From: Hanleya hanleyi
Lineage: Eukaryota; Mollusca; Polyplacophora; Lepidopleurida; Hanleyidae
Length of the DNA: 64,000 bases
Reading direction: 5' to 3'
Assembly (NCBI GenBank): GCA_036873755.1
Contig: JAVTVY010020273.1
Location: 1-64,000 of the forward strand
Position 1 is the first letter of the stretch. The number at the start of each line of letters is the position of its first letter. The notes under the pieces are model-generated. The model had not been told where the DNA came from and searched no databases. It saw only the letters and a list, made by a program, of their open reading frames with translations. This document shows, piece by piece, positions 1-10,798 of the stretch. The position numbers and the translations under genes are program-made.

Positions 1-99
1 CAGGATATCGCTCCGCGATAATGGAGACACGGAAGCCATCTTATGACTGGCGAAGTGTACGCAAAAGATTGGAAAGCTAAAAAGTGAAATACCACAGCG

Positions 100-380
100 T
101 GGCTGAGATACATCATTCTCTAGATGACGACTTTACAACGAAACTCTGATGGGTTAAGGGTACTGATCAGCTATATGGATATTGATATTTTTGAAAGATC
201 CTAATGTCTTGTCGGCATCATTGAAAACTGTTGACCGCTTCTCTCTTGAAGGAACGTAGATGGTGTTTATGTATACCATGACTTTTTTAATGTGGTGCTA
301 ATGCTGTTACATGAATTAGGTCAAAAATATTGAATGACGGACTAGACCCGTGTATTTATCAAAATGCGAAAATTAAAATT
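100..380 (+). repeat. R1 family, partial direct copy
   Basis: Begins with 'GTGGCTGAGATACATCATTC', contains 'GGCATCATTGAAAACTGTTG' and ends with 'GAATGACGGACTAGAC'. These are the three landmarks of R1. The block recurs in units 2 (near 9,306) and 3 (near 18,110), and diverged in unit 4 (near 26,935). Confidence 0.7.
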
Positions 381-657
381 TGAGACATGAACTTCAAGAA
401 CCATAGATATAATTATTGGTGTCTATCTCCTACAAGGTAACATAGTACGCGTTTCCCTAAATCATGAAGTTCAGTAGAGCCAGTCGCCTCATTTATTCAA
501 ATCATCTGTTCCCATCACTCTGGGGTCCAGCCCTGTATGGAAATGTCAAGCAGCCTCTGTGGACCGGAATGTTTATCAACAAGGTCATGAATATGTTATG
601 AAGACAAGAGAAAACTGAGTGGCATAGATCACGATCATTTTGTGATCACTAGACATG

Positions 658-917
658 CAGGATTCTTTTCGATCGACCAGAACTTTTCTTAGATGGAGCT
701 GAGATCAAGGTGGCTAAAGAAGTTAAATTGTTGGAGATCTTGTTTGACCACCGACTAACATTTTTATTCCATATAAAGTGACCTGCACAAAAGCTCTTGA
801 TTTGTAGAATGTGGTTGCCAGCTATAAGTGGGGAGAAGATGAGAAAACACTTCATCTATATCGATCACTTGTTTCTTCTAAGCTCGATAATGGCTCTTTT
901 GTTTACAACGGTGCTTG
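658..917 (+). pseudogene. LINE ORF2 fragment (Jockey/CR1-like reverse transcriptase thumb region)
   Basis: The plus strand encodes, across frameshifts and stops, the segment that follows the RT core in Jockey/CR1-type non-LTR retrotransposons. One frame reads ELFLDGAEIKVAKEVKLLEI then FDHRLTFLFHIK and a stop. After a frame change it reads KWGEDEKTLHLYRSLV and then LDNGSFVYNGA, matching the family pattern 'VKEVKFLG.IFD..LTF..HIK ... WGAD...LLRLYR.LV.SKLDYG..VYG'. Several in-frame stops and frameshifts show it is dead. It is interrupted at 917 by an R1 insert; related sequence resumes near 1,575. Clade assignment is from remembered motifs and is only approximate. Confidence 0.72.
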
Positions 918-1574
918 GAATTACAAGTGTCTAGTCCGTCGTTCATAATTCAGCCGTCATCCATTAAAGAATATCCGCCTCCATAATCCAAAGACCTATT
1001 TCATATTCCATATAACAGTGTTAGCACCAAATTCAAACAGACAATCATAGTATACATATAAATAGAGAAGCGGTCAACAGTTTTCAATGATGCCGACAAG
1101 ACATCATGATGTTCCAAAAATATAAAATCCGTATCGCTGATCAGTATTCTAAATCCATAATAATCGTTGTAAAGTCGTCATCTAGAGAATGATGTATCTC
1201 AGTCACGCTTTAATTGAGTCTGTTCATATGAACACCATGAGGATCTTGAAGTACATTGGTTCATACGGCCCCTAGCCCCGAGTTAAGAGGAATTAGACAC
1301 AAGTTGCGAAGCGTAACGCCATGGATCTTGCACGCTACGCTCGTATTTTGCTATCAGCATGCGATATGTATCGCCAAATTTGAGAAACTTTGAGTGGAGG
1401 CGCTTGTTGGAATAGCCCTGTAACAATGTTTTGTGACATTGATTAAAATCGTCACATTTGACACATGATCTAGCAAATGCTACTAGGCGAGATATGTATA
1501 CGCCTATGCAGGTCCCACTGGAATATTACTGTCCAGAAAGGGATATTTTACCATGTCGAAATTGTAATCATCAC
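918..1574 (-). repeat. R1 insert (inverted) splitting the LINE fragment, unit 1
   Basis: A 657-bp block absent from unit 4, where the flanks join directly ('GGTGCTTG' to 'CAAGTCC'). It is an inverted copy of the dispersed family R1, recognisable by the reverse complement of 'GGCATCATTGAAAACTGTTG' and of 'GGGGCTAGGGGCCGTATGA'. Its two ends carry a short inverted match, ATTACAA at 920-926 and TTGTAAT at 1,562-1,568. I see no clear target duplication. The rest is probably R1 sequence plus an unidentified piece (1,400-1,574). Confidence 0.75.
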
Positions 1575-1984
1575 CAAGTCCATCTTGGCCCAGTTGGATC
1601 TGCTTCTGTGCTCCGGATATACGCCAAGAGCTGACAAATATATATGGAACAGGCCAATTCATTATGAATTCCTGATTTACGAAATATAGTCGACGTCTTA
1701 CGATGTGAATCATCAGCAAACATAAACATTTCCAGCATATACAGAGAGCCACTTAATTTAATTATCAATGTGGAAAGAATTTGAATGGAATGTACAACGA
1801 TTTTTATCGACTGTTTTTTGTCATGCCAATAGAGTACCCCTATTATATATACCCAGATGTTCGCCTTCGTACCTTACCATTACGCTTATCTTGCAGACGC
1901 ATGTACCGAGAACAAAAATGTATCACTTATCTCTGTAATATGTCACATGATTATTCACACTTGCGTCGGTGACCGGTTTTGAGC

Positions 1985-2240
1985 TATTGTATTTCATACT
2001 TAGCCAGGCTTGAAAGCAAACGCGACAAGAGTCTAATTTGCAATATGGACTACGTAATTTAAAGGAAATCTATGAGTCTTACCTTTTAACAGGAGTTGCT
2101 GATTTTCAGCGACCTTGACCTTTGACATGTTAATATGAACTTTGTTAAACGACACAACGCTTCCCACTAATGCATCCACTGACGAAAATGTGATTTCCAA
2201 TGGGTTCCTGAGTGAGTTCCTGCATTTTTGTTATCCCCAG
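1985..2240 (+). repeat. 'TTTGACC' repeat R2, first copy in the unit
   Basis: Runs from 'GCTTGAAAGCAAACGCGA' to 'GTTATCCCCAGTGACC' and includes 'GACCTTGACCTTTGACAT'. The same string of blocks appears at 7,490-7,960, near 11,230, 16,290, 20,010, 25,050, 28,190 and, in its second half, at 29,066-29,300. Repeats containing CTTGACCTTTGACC are common in molluscan DNA. No protein is evident. Confidence 0.7.
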
Positions 2241-2639
2241 TGACCGATCATGTCAATTCAAGTCCACATGAACAGCTACAATCAAAGCGTGGCTGGGATA
2301 CAAATTATTACAGGGATCACTTTTGGCTCTTATGATGTTTTAGAAATATGCAGTCAGTACATTTTTCTGTGGAGTCGTACTTCTTGTCAGTAGGCCGGCA
2401 TCATTATCCGCCACCCTTTTAATGTTGCGTTTAATTGTTGCCTGTAAATGGTGAAATCCTGCTGGTGGACGTTTCGTCCCCGAGGTTTGCCCTGTAAAAA
2501 TCATTGTGATTGTAGTTTTTTGAATTGTAAACATGGTGGAGAATGAAGAGCTTGGTCGGCGTCGGACCTCACAGGTATTTGTTCTGAATACGAACTTGCA
2601 TTGAATAAATACTTATTTGGACACATGGGAATTATCTAG

Positions 2640-4790
2640 CAGATAATCGTTCGTGATATGACGTCACTGGAGATATATGTATTGAAGGCGGACTTTCTAA
2701 TCGAAGTGTAAGAAACCAGTATTTCCTCAAAAGCATCTCCCCTGACATTGCCATTGAATTAATTTCAAGCACGTTAGATATCGGAGTGTAGAGGTTTTCC
2801 GAAATCGGATTGTGTGGATCTGTGTGAGCGTACCACGCGAACTTCTCTGGGCCTACACCACATTTGTCAGTTTATCCTGGATCACTAAATTCCTACACAT
2901 CTCTAAGATCCCAGACAGAACCAGTAAGAATAAAGCCTATGTTTATTAAAGCCGATTTGTCTGTACCAGTTTTAAGTACATAGCTGAATGTTATAAACTG
3001 TTGGCGGGTTTCCCTGTTGCTCATTTGGTCATAAAAATGGATGGTATGTTGACGAAACGTCAAGATATTAACACATATAATGGTTCCTTCTATAATAACA
3101 TGGAAAATTAAAGACAAAACTGAAATAAAAATGCCATTGATCATGTCTGCAATCAACCGTCGCGGATTTATTCCCCACGATGGGTGCAAATCATTGTGTT
3201 TGTGATTCTGGAATGACTGAGTACATGTATGTGTACTCATATTCTGAATAACAAAGATGAATCGACAATGAGGGTTTTCTTCAATAAGAATAATATAGGG
3301 TTATCAGGGAAATCATACTGTTAGCGTAATAACGTGTGTATAGTTATATCATTGATTTATCCTGCTATATCTAATCGTGTGGAAAAAACTTGTAAATATC
3401 AAACGTGTAGGTAGATGATCACTGGTTAATAAGAACGATGTTGAAGATCTCCACAGATACTTGCAATTGGCCGGAGTATTCTGCCCGTGTACTTATTTGT
3501 TGGGATATCTGCCAAGAACCAAAATAAGTCATTCTCCACCTCTTTCTTGTGAAGCTCTCGGTGGGTGCCCTACCCTTCTCCCCCACCTTACACACGAACA
3601 CAAATTACAAACAAGATACCTTAATATTTTCTCCAAGATATTGAAGTTTTTTTGTTGTTGACTGTAAATGTATCGGGGAATGTGTTGATGTCTCCGTATA
3701 AGACAGATTGCTATGTTGATGGATGATCCGAACCGTGATGAGTGACGTAGGTTGCGGTGATTCTATATGCAGATGACATCACCGGAAATCAAGTAATTGG
3801 ACAACAGCTGTGTCATGTTGGATCATTCTCCAGGGGGAAATCAATGAGATAGTCAGTGTATGAACGCAATCCTGTCTTCCTGTGATCCCATCTAGACGAT
3901 ACAGTTACTGTAGAATTTGCCGATGAAGTATTAGCAGATGGCTGACCTGGTTAACTATAACCAAAGTGCAGAACTAAACTATATATTCTAAACAAATACA
4001 CAGATATGTCCTCCGACAGAATGTTTGGTGCATTGGTATAGAATTGTCAAATTTGGACAGATAAGAATTTTTGGCGAAATGGATAGATCAACGTAATATT
4101 TGTTTAAGTACACATGGATTTCAAGATGGTTGCATATTTGGTTAAGCCCTGATCCACACTCTATAGGCATCTGAACTTTAGCAATGTCCCACCAGGTATG
4201 CACTATCATTAACCTAAACAAAATCCAAGAGGATTAAGGATCGTATACTGGTTCCTAAAAACATAATTAGATAAAAAAAATCCACATCATTTGAGTCTTG
4301 CGTGTAACAGCTTTATTGCCACTTACAGGCATACCACGACGTTTGACACCAACGAGTGAAATCTTCCTTAACGATTAACAATCAACAACTGCAGCAGCCT
4401 ACTTCCAGACACTCATTATTTTAGAAAAAAATGACCATTAATTGCCGGTTAATTCAGATAAAATTTACATGCGTTGGAATACTAAAATAGTTCCAGTGTA
4501 GGTATGCTGATCCAGCTTAAATATTAATAATTATATTTGACAACATTTCATCTATATAGCGCAAAGTATAGGAAATGCCTTGAGCATTAATAGTTACTCT
4601 ATTAGATATTCACGGAATGTGTTTAAGATTAGAAAATTTGCCTGATTCACCAATCATTTTAGCCAGTCAGTGAATTGATACCAGCAAAATCCGCCACAAA
4701 GCAACCCAAATGTTTTCATTAACTAAAACGAGAGCAGCTTTTTAATTATAATAGAGCATTTGCTTTCAATGAATAATTTATCTTATCGTG
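2640..4790. other. Unique part of the tandem unit, no gene supported
   Basis: Not repeated elsewhere in the window except in units 2 and 3 at the matching offset. Open frames here are short and their translations look like chance. The longest, on the minus strand at 2,893-3,240 (115 codons), has one hydrophobic stretch but no recognisable domain. It is unchanged between units only because the DNA itself is nearly unchanged. Confidence 0.5.
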
Positions 4791-4963
4791 AAAAATGAAT
4801 ACATTGTATATGTCTCCAAGAACTAACAAGCTTTGCTCACCTCGTTTATTCCTTCTTGCTACGCACACATCTCAGTACAGCCTATGCAAGTATTTACATT
4901 TCAAGAAATGGGTATTGTCACAGAAAGAGTTGTTTACATTCAAAATTGCTGATATTATTATAG

Positions 4964-5040
4964 GCGACAATGTGATCACCTGGCTGTGTCAGTACCCCCA
5001 CAGCCAGTATGAAATCAGATGCACCGTGGCATTAGATGAG
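4964..5040 (+). CDS. Candidate 77-bp exon (unit 1)
   Basis: A pyrimidine-poor but AG-ending stretch ('TTATTATTATAG') precedes a 77-base segment that ends GAG and is followed by GTAAAA, a good donor. The frame in the segment is open (NVITWLCQYPHSQYEIRC at its centre). No family is recognised. Units 2 (14,187-14,263) and 3 (22,973-23,049) keep both splice-like dinucleotides. The four base differences seen among copies in the segment all change an amino acid, which does not suggest purifying selection. No partner exon was found, so this may be a chance match or a dead exon. Confidence 0.25.
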
Positions 5041-5799
5041 GTAAAAGTATAAACCGATAAAACTTTCGCATGCTATGTCGCCATGGAATGTTTATTTGAT
5101 TGCTAGAATTTTGTGGAATTATCATTATATATCATAACAATGTCTTTGTGAATTTCGGCAATAGGATACACCAACGACGTGTAGGTATTTCAATGGGTAC
5201 AAATTATGCACCAGTTTCGCCAGACCTATATCTCCTCTCGTATGAATACACCTATGTGCAGAAACTGTAAAAAAAAATACATTCCAAAATCCGTTCCGTC
5301 TCATTCAGCCAACGCTATAGCGTCGCTGTGAAGGGCATATTCTCCCTCCACTGAACTTGAAGGAAACAATGAACAGCGTGTTGAATATTTGGCACTATCG
5401 TCTAAATATTGGGGTCATGACATGTGAGTTGGTTGCGATTGTGACCGGGGACCCCTTTTCGAGCGCTAATTTTACCATAAAACCACGATACAACCGGCAA
5501 ACCTATTTTTCTGAGCAGTGAGTGTGAGTGAGTTAATATGGCTTAACATCGCTTTCAAAAAAAATTTCAGCTACATCACGACGAAGAAGGGAAGGGAGGG
5601 GAGGAGCGGGGGCACCAGATCTGCTCTGTTACAGAGCTGATCTAATGCTGCCATTTCCCATAACTCCACCTGCTCTGATATATATATTTTTTTTTCATTA
5701 ATTGTGTGAACAAAAATTGTGTGAAATCCCGTACAAAAATATCTAATATCAAGAAAAGTTTTACGAAAAACTAAACAACAAAACAAATAAAACATGCAG

Positions 5800-6475
5800 G
5801 TCTACATACCCACAAAAGTTCGTTACAAGAAACGAAAATATTATTCTGAAAGGCCTAATGGTCAATGAGTATGTGGCCACAGTGACACCGGAGCATACAT
5901 TTGACCAACATAGATTTGCAGCCCATCTGACAATGACAAAATCACATGCCGCCCTCTTACATGTCTTATACAGGTTCTTCTCAGACGATGTACTTATTAA
6001 ATATACTAATTATCAGTTTAGCTATCAGACTGGCTACATTTAATACTCAATCGTCATCTAACACATCTGGTCTCACTAGTCACCTGTCTCGATATGCACC
6101 ATTGTTGACGTTCAGTTCCATGCCTGACAGTCCTAATTTCCGGATCATAGACCTAGTAGACCATCACAACTCCCTTGCTGTTTCTATGTACCGTCTTTGT
6201 GGGGGTGTTTACACAATTTTCTTCAGCCAGTGTAATTTTGCCTTCTTACCCGTGAATGTAGCTGAACTTTGTTGACCGATTGATACTCGCACAAACTTCA
6301 TGGACCTTACACATGCAAAAGGACAGCCCTTCGTTTACACTATTATCAATATTTTGCAGTTTAATTCCTATTCTCAGGTGAGTTCTCGTGTATCGAACAT
6401 TATATAATTTACACATCAATATGGAATATTTATAATTGGAATATCTCCTCAAGTGTAATCCATTTCTTCTTACAG
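5800..6475 (+). repeat. Internal duplication R4, first copy (unit 1)
   Basis: From 'CTACATACCCACAAAAG' through 'GACACCGGAGCATACATTTG' to 'CTCCTCAAGTGTAATC'. It is repeated in the same order, more diverged, at 8,050-8,705. Both copies occur in units 2 (15,010-15,685; 16,854-17,509) and 3 (23,790-24,450; 25,600-26,250). Open frames of up to 109 codons exist in the first copy but are broken in the second and match nothing I know, so I call no gene. Confidence 0.8.
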
Positions 6476-6490
6476 TATAGTCAGGTCTTG

Positions 6491-6896
6491 TAACTTGTGT
6501 CTAATTCCGCTTAACCCGGGGCTAGGGGCCGTATGAACCCATGTACTTCAAGATCCTCATGGTACTCATATGAACAGTCACAATCAAAGCGTGACTGAGA
6601 TACATCTTTTTTAGATGACGACTCTATAACGAATATTATGGATTAAGAATACTGATCAGCGATACGGATTTGATATTTTTGGAACATCATGATGTCTTGC
6701 CGGCATCATTGAAAACTGTTGACCGCTTCTCTCTTGCAGGAAACAAGCCTATGTTTATGTATACTATGATTGTCTTTTTGAATTTGGTGCTAATACTGTT
6801 ATGTGGAAAATGGAATAGGTCTTTGGATTATGGACGCGGATATTCTCTAATGGACGACGGCTGGATTATGAATGACGGACTAGACGCTTGTAATTG
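6491..6896 (+). repeat. R1 family copy present only in unit 1
   Basis: A 406-bp segment between 'CAGGTCTTG' and 'TCAACATC', which are adjacent in unit 2 (near 15,700) and, slightly altered, in unit 3. It starts TAACTTGTGTCTAATTCCGC and ends GACTAGACGCTTGTAATTG. It is a direct copy of the R1 sequence that is inverted at 918-1,574. Either it inserted into unit 1 after amplification or units 2 and 3 lost it. Confidence 0.75.
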
Positions 6897-7084
6897 TCAA
6901 CATCTGCTTTACTGCCAGCCTTCCACGACTTAGAATTCACCTTATGTACATATATCAAGGTAAAAGAATCCAGGCTCAAGATTATGGCTGTTATTTAGTA
7001 ATATATTGTTACAGTAGGAAATATTACAGTGCATATTGTGACACCGACTTAGAAGTGAAATATTACTGGTAATTCAAGATCATC

Positions 7085-7400
7085 ATGGCATTCATACGAA
7101 CAAGTACAATGAAAGCGTGACTGAGATACATCATTTTCTAGATGACAGCTGTACAGCGAAACCCTTATGAGTTAGGAATACTGACTGGCCGTAGGATTTG
7201 ATATATTTAAAGCAATCTGATGTCTTGCCGGCATCATTGAAAACATTTTGACCGATTCTATCTTGCAGGAAAGTAGACTGTATTCACGTATATTATGGTT
7301 GTTGTTTTTTTTATGTGATGCTAATGCTGTTATATGAGTTAGGTCAGGAATATTGAATGACGGACTAGACACAAGTTTATTTATCAAAATGCGAAAAATA
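7085..7400 (+). repeat. R1 family, second partial copy in unit
   Basis: Same landmarks as 100-380: 'GTGACTGAGATACATCAT', 'CCGGCATCATTGAAAAC' and 'GAATGACGGACTAGACAC'. Unit 3 has a deletion in this block (near 24,875). Confidence 0.68.
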
Positions 7401-7489
7401 AAATTTGAGGGAAGCCATAGTTTATCGGTGTCCATATCCTCCTACAAGGTAACATAGTACACGTTTCCTCAAGTATAGTTCAGTAGAGC

Positions 7490-7960
7490 CCATGCTTGAA
7501 AGCAAACGCGATTATAGGCTAATTGGCACTATGGACTACGTAATTCAAACGAAATCTAGGAGTTCTAATGTTTTACAATGAGTTACTAGTGATCAGTGAT
7601 CTTGACCTTTGACATTTTGATTTCAACTTTGTCAAACGACACATCGCTTCGCACTAATGCATCTACTGACGAAAATGTGATGAATGGGTTCCTGGTGTTT
7701 TGTTATCCCCAGTGACATTGACCTTTCGGCTTGTACATGTTTCTTGATTGCCAAAAGCTAGATGAATTTTCGAAGTTTGTTCACAATCCAAATCCTTGGA
7801 GAGGAGCAATAGCACAATGTTTTCAATACTTTCGTGTTAAGGGGGCCGTAACATTAACCTTTGACCTATTTCGGTACCTGACATATCGTCTCTTACCGAT
7901 TTATTCAGTCAACCAAAAAATGGATTGCTATATTTTCTTATTTTTAGGTCGCATGTTTAT
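7490..7960 (+). repeat. 'TTTGACC' repeat R2, long copy (unit 1)
   Basis: Starts like 1,985-2,240 but continues with 'GTTCACAATCCAAATCC', 'GGAGAGGAGCAATAGCACAA' and 'CTGACATATCGTCTCTTACC'. Corresponding copies are at about 16,294-16,764 and 25,045-25,515. The second half recurs at 29,066-29,300. It carries two GACCTTTGACC-like motifs, at both ends. Confidence 0.72.
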
Positions 7961-8049
7961 TGTGTGAAATCCCATGCAAAATATTTAACATTAAGAAAAG
8001 TTAAACGAAAAAACAACAACAAAAAACAAATAAAACCAAACAAATATAA

Positions 8050-8705
8050 CATACATATCTACATACCCACAAAAGGTCCTTACAAGAAACGCAAATATTA
8101 TTCTGAAAGGCCCTATAGCCAATGAGTATGTGATCACAGTGACACCGGAGCATACATTTGACTAATCACATGTGGCATAATCATATGCTGTCCTCTTACA
8201 CGTCTTATATCGATTCATCTCAGACGATGTAGTTATTCGAAATACAAATTGGCAGTTTAGCAATCAGAATGGCTTCGTTCAAGACCCCACCTTCATCTAA
8301 CACACCTGGCATCACTAATTGCCTGTGTTGATATGCACCACTGTTGGCATTTAGTTCCATGCCTTTCAATCTTAGTTTCATGATCATAGGGCTAGACCTC
8401 GCAACTCTCCCCGTGTCGCTATTTACCTTCTTTGTAAGGGTGTTTACACAATTTTCATCAGTCGGTACCCGTGAATGTAACTGAACTTTGTTGACTGATT
8501 GATACTCACACAGACTTCATGGACCTTACAAATGTACAAGGATTTCCCGTACGTTTACACTATTATCAGTATTTTGCAGTGAAACTCCTATTCTTAGGTT
8601 CTCGTGTATCGAACATTACATAAGTTACACATCAATTTCGGAATATTTATAATACGGAATATTTATAATTAGAATATCTCCTCAAGTGTAATCTATTTTT
8701 CTTAC
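8050..8705 (+). repeat. Internal duplication R4, second copy (unit 1)
   Basis: Diverged partner of 5,800-6,475 with several small deletions. Its end carries a short duplicated 'GGAATATTTATAAT'. The two copies enclose the R1 and R2 blocks, so the long unit itself contains an older duplication. Confidence 0.8.
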
Positions 8706-9863
8706 AATATAGTCAACATGTGCCTTTTTGTGGCCGGACTTACACGACTTAGAATTCACCTTATATACATATATCAATGTCAAAAAATTATCCCAGCTCA
8801 AGATTGTGGCTGTTATCCGGTAATCTATTGTCGGTAAAACCTACAGTCCAAACTGGAACCGTCATCAGCGCCTATCACCAATCACATCACTATTTTATGA
8901 AGATGAGAGCACATTGGAAAGCAACGAATTTCGAGAAATCAATACCACGTGACTTTGTCAGCCAATCAGCTAAAGTCCACCGATGTAACCCCAACGTTAC
9001 CCGCCATTTTCGAGTCATGTGATGTCCTACTTGTTCAAAATTACACATCTACCACACCTCTTGGATGATACGGAAGTTATTCATACCTATATGTTTTGTA
9101 AGCCCAGGCAGTATGTGTTTCCGAAGTGGTATGAAAACCTGTAATTTATCAGATTTCTCGAGTCTGTTCTCCGCCGGATGAAGGCCGAACAGAATACGGT
9201 AAAGTACAGGATATCGCTCCGCGATAATGGAGACACGGAAGCCATCTTATGACTGGCGAAGTGTACGCAAAAGATTGGAAAGCTAAAAAGTGAAATACCA
9301 CAGCGTGGCTGAGATACATCATTCTCCAGATGACGACTTTACAACGAAACTCTGATGGGTTAAGGGTACTGATCAGCTATATGGATATTGATATTTTTGA
9401 AAGATCCTAATGTCTTGTCGGCATCATTGAAAACTGTTGACCGCTTCTCTCTTGAAGGAACGTAGATGGTGTTTATGTATACCATGACTTTTTTAATGTG
9501 GTGCTAATGCTGTTACATGAATTAGGTCAAAACTATTGAATGACGGACTAGACCCGTGTATTTATCAAAATGCGAAAATTAAAATTTGAGACATGAACTT
9601 CAAGAACCATAGATATAATTATTGGTGTCTATCTCCTACAAGGTAACATAGTACGCGTTTCCCTAAATCATGAAGTTCAGTAGAGCCAGTCGCCTCATTT
9701 ATTCAAATCATCTGTTCCCATCACTCTGGGGTCCAGCCCTGTATGGAAATGTCAAGCAGCCTCTGTGGACCGGAATGTTTATCAACAAGGTCATGAATAT
9801 GTTATGAAGACAAGAGAAAACTGAGTGGCATAGATCACGATCATTTTGTGATCACTAGACATG

Positions 9864-10123
9864 CAGGATTCTTTTCGATCGACCAGAACTTTTCTTAGAT
9901 GGAGCTGAGATCAAGGTGGCTAAAGAAGTTAAATTGTTGGAGATCTTGTTTGACCATCGACTAACATTTTTATTCCATATAAAGTGACCTGCACAAAAGC
10001 TCTTGATTTGTAGAATGTGGTTGCCAGCTATAAGTGGGGAGAAGATGAGAAAACACTTCATCTATATCGATCACTTGTTTCTTCTAAGCTCGATAATGGC
10101 TCTTTTGTTTACAACGGTGCTTG
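9864..10123 (+). pseudogene. LINE ORF2 fragment, unit 2 copy
   Basis: Same decayed reverse transcriptase fragment as in unit 1, with the same stops and frameshifts. They were therefore already present before the array was amplified. Confidence 0.72.
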
Positions 10124-10798
10124 GAATTACAAGTGTCTAGTCCGTCGTTCATAATTCAGCCGTCATCCATTAAAGAATATCCGCCTCCATAATCCAAAGA
10201 CCTATTTCATATTCCATATAACAGTATTAGCACCAAATTCAAAAAGACAATCATAGTATACATATAAATAGGCTAGTTTCCTGCAATAGAGAAGCGGTCA
10301 ACAGTTTTCAATGATGCCGACAAGACATCATGATGTTCCAAAAATATAAAATCCGTATCGCTGATCAGTATTCTAAATCCATAATAATCGTTGTAAAGTC
10401 GTCATCTAGAGAATGATGTATCTCAGTCACGCTTTGATTGAGTCTGTTCATATGAACACCATGAGGATCTTGAAGTACATTGGTTCATACGGCCCCTAGC
10501 CCCAGGTAAAGAGGAATTAGAAACAAGTTGCGAAGCGTAACGCCATGGATCTTGCACGCTACGCTCGCATTTTGCTATCAGCATGCGATATGTATCGCCA
10601 AATTTGAGAAACTTTGAGTGGAGGCGCTTGGTGGAATAGCCCTGTAACAATGTTTTGTGACATTGATTAAAATCGTCACATTTAACACATGATCTAGCAA
10701 ATGCTACTAGGCGAGATATGTATACGCCTATGCAGGTCCCACTGGAATATTACTGTCCAGAAAGGGATATTTTACCATGTCGAAATTGTAATCATCAC
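10124..10798 (-). repeat. R1 insert splitting the LINE fragment, unit 2
   Basis: Same insert as in unit 1, with about 17 extra bases near 10,270-10,290 that restore sequence also seen in the direct R1 copy at 6,740. Confidence 0.73.

Larger units (their letters stand above)
1..9206 (+). repeat. Long tandem array, unit 1 (9.2 kb)
   Basis: The opening sequence CAGGATATCGCTCCGCG recurs at 9,207 and 18,011, and in altered form at 26,839, so the first 28.8 kb is a head-to-tail array. The unit phase is arbitrary because the window simply begins here. Unit 1 is about 400 bp longer than unit 2, mainly because of a 406-bp R1 segment (6,491-6,896) absent from units 2 and 3. The first ~3.9 kb is almost identical in units 1-3; the rest differs by scattered substitutions and indels. 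No intact gene is visible. The content is LINE, R1 and 'TTTGACC' repeat pieces plus about 3 kb of unique sequence. Confidence 0.95.

Noticed and set aside
2893..3240. 115-codon minus-strand frame with a hydrophobic stretch, present in three units
   Set aside because: No domain is recognised. Identity between units is no higher than for the surrounding non-coding DNA, so preservation is not evidence of function.
5946..6275. 109-codon plus-strand frame in the R4 block, kept in units 1-3
   Set aside because: The diverged second R4 copy in every unit has stops and indels in this frame, and the translation resembles no family.
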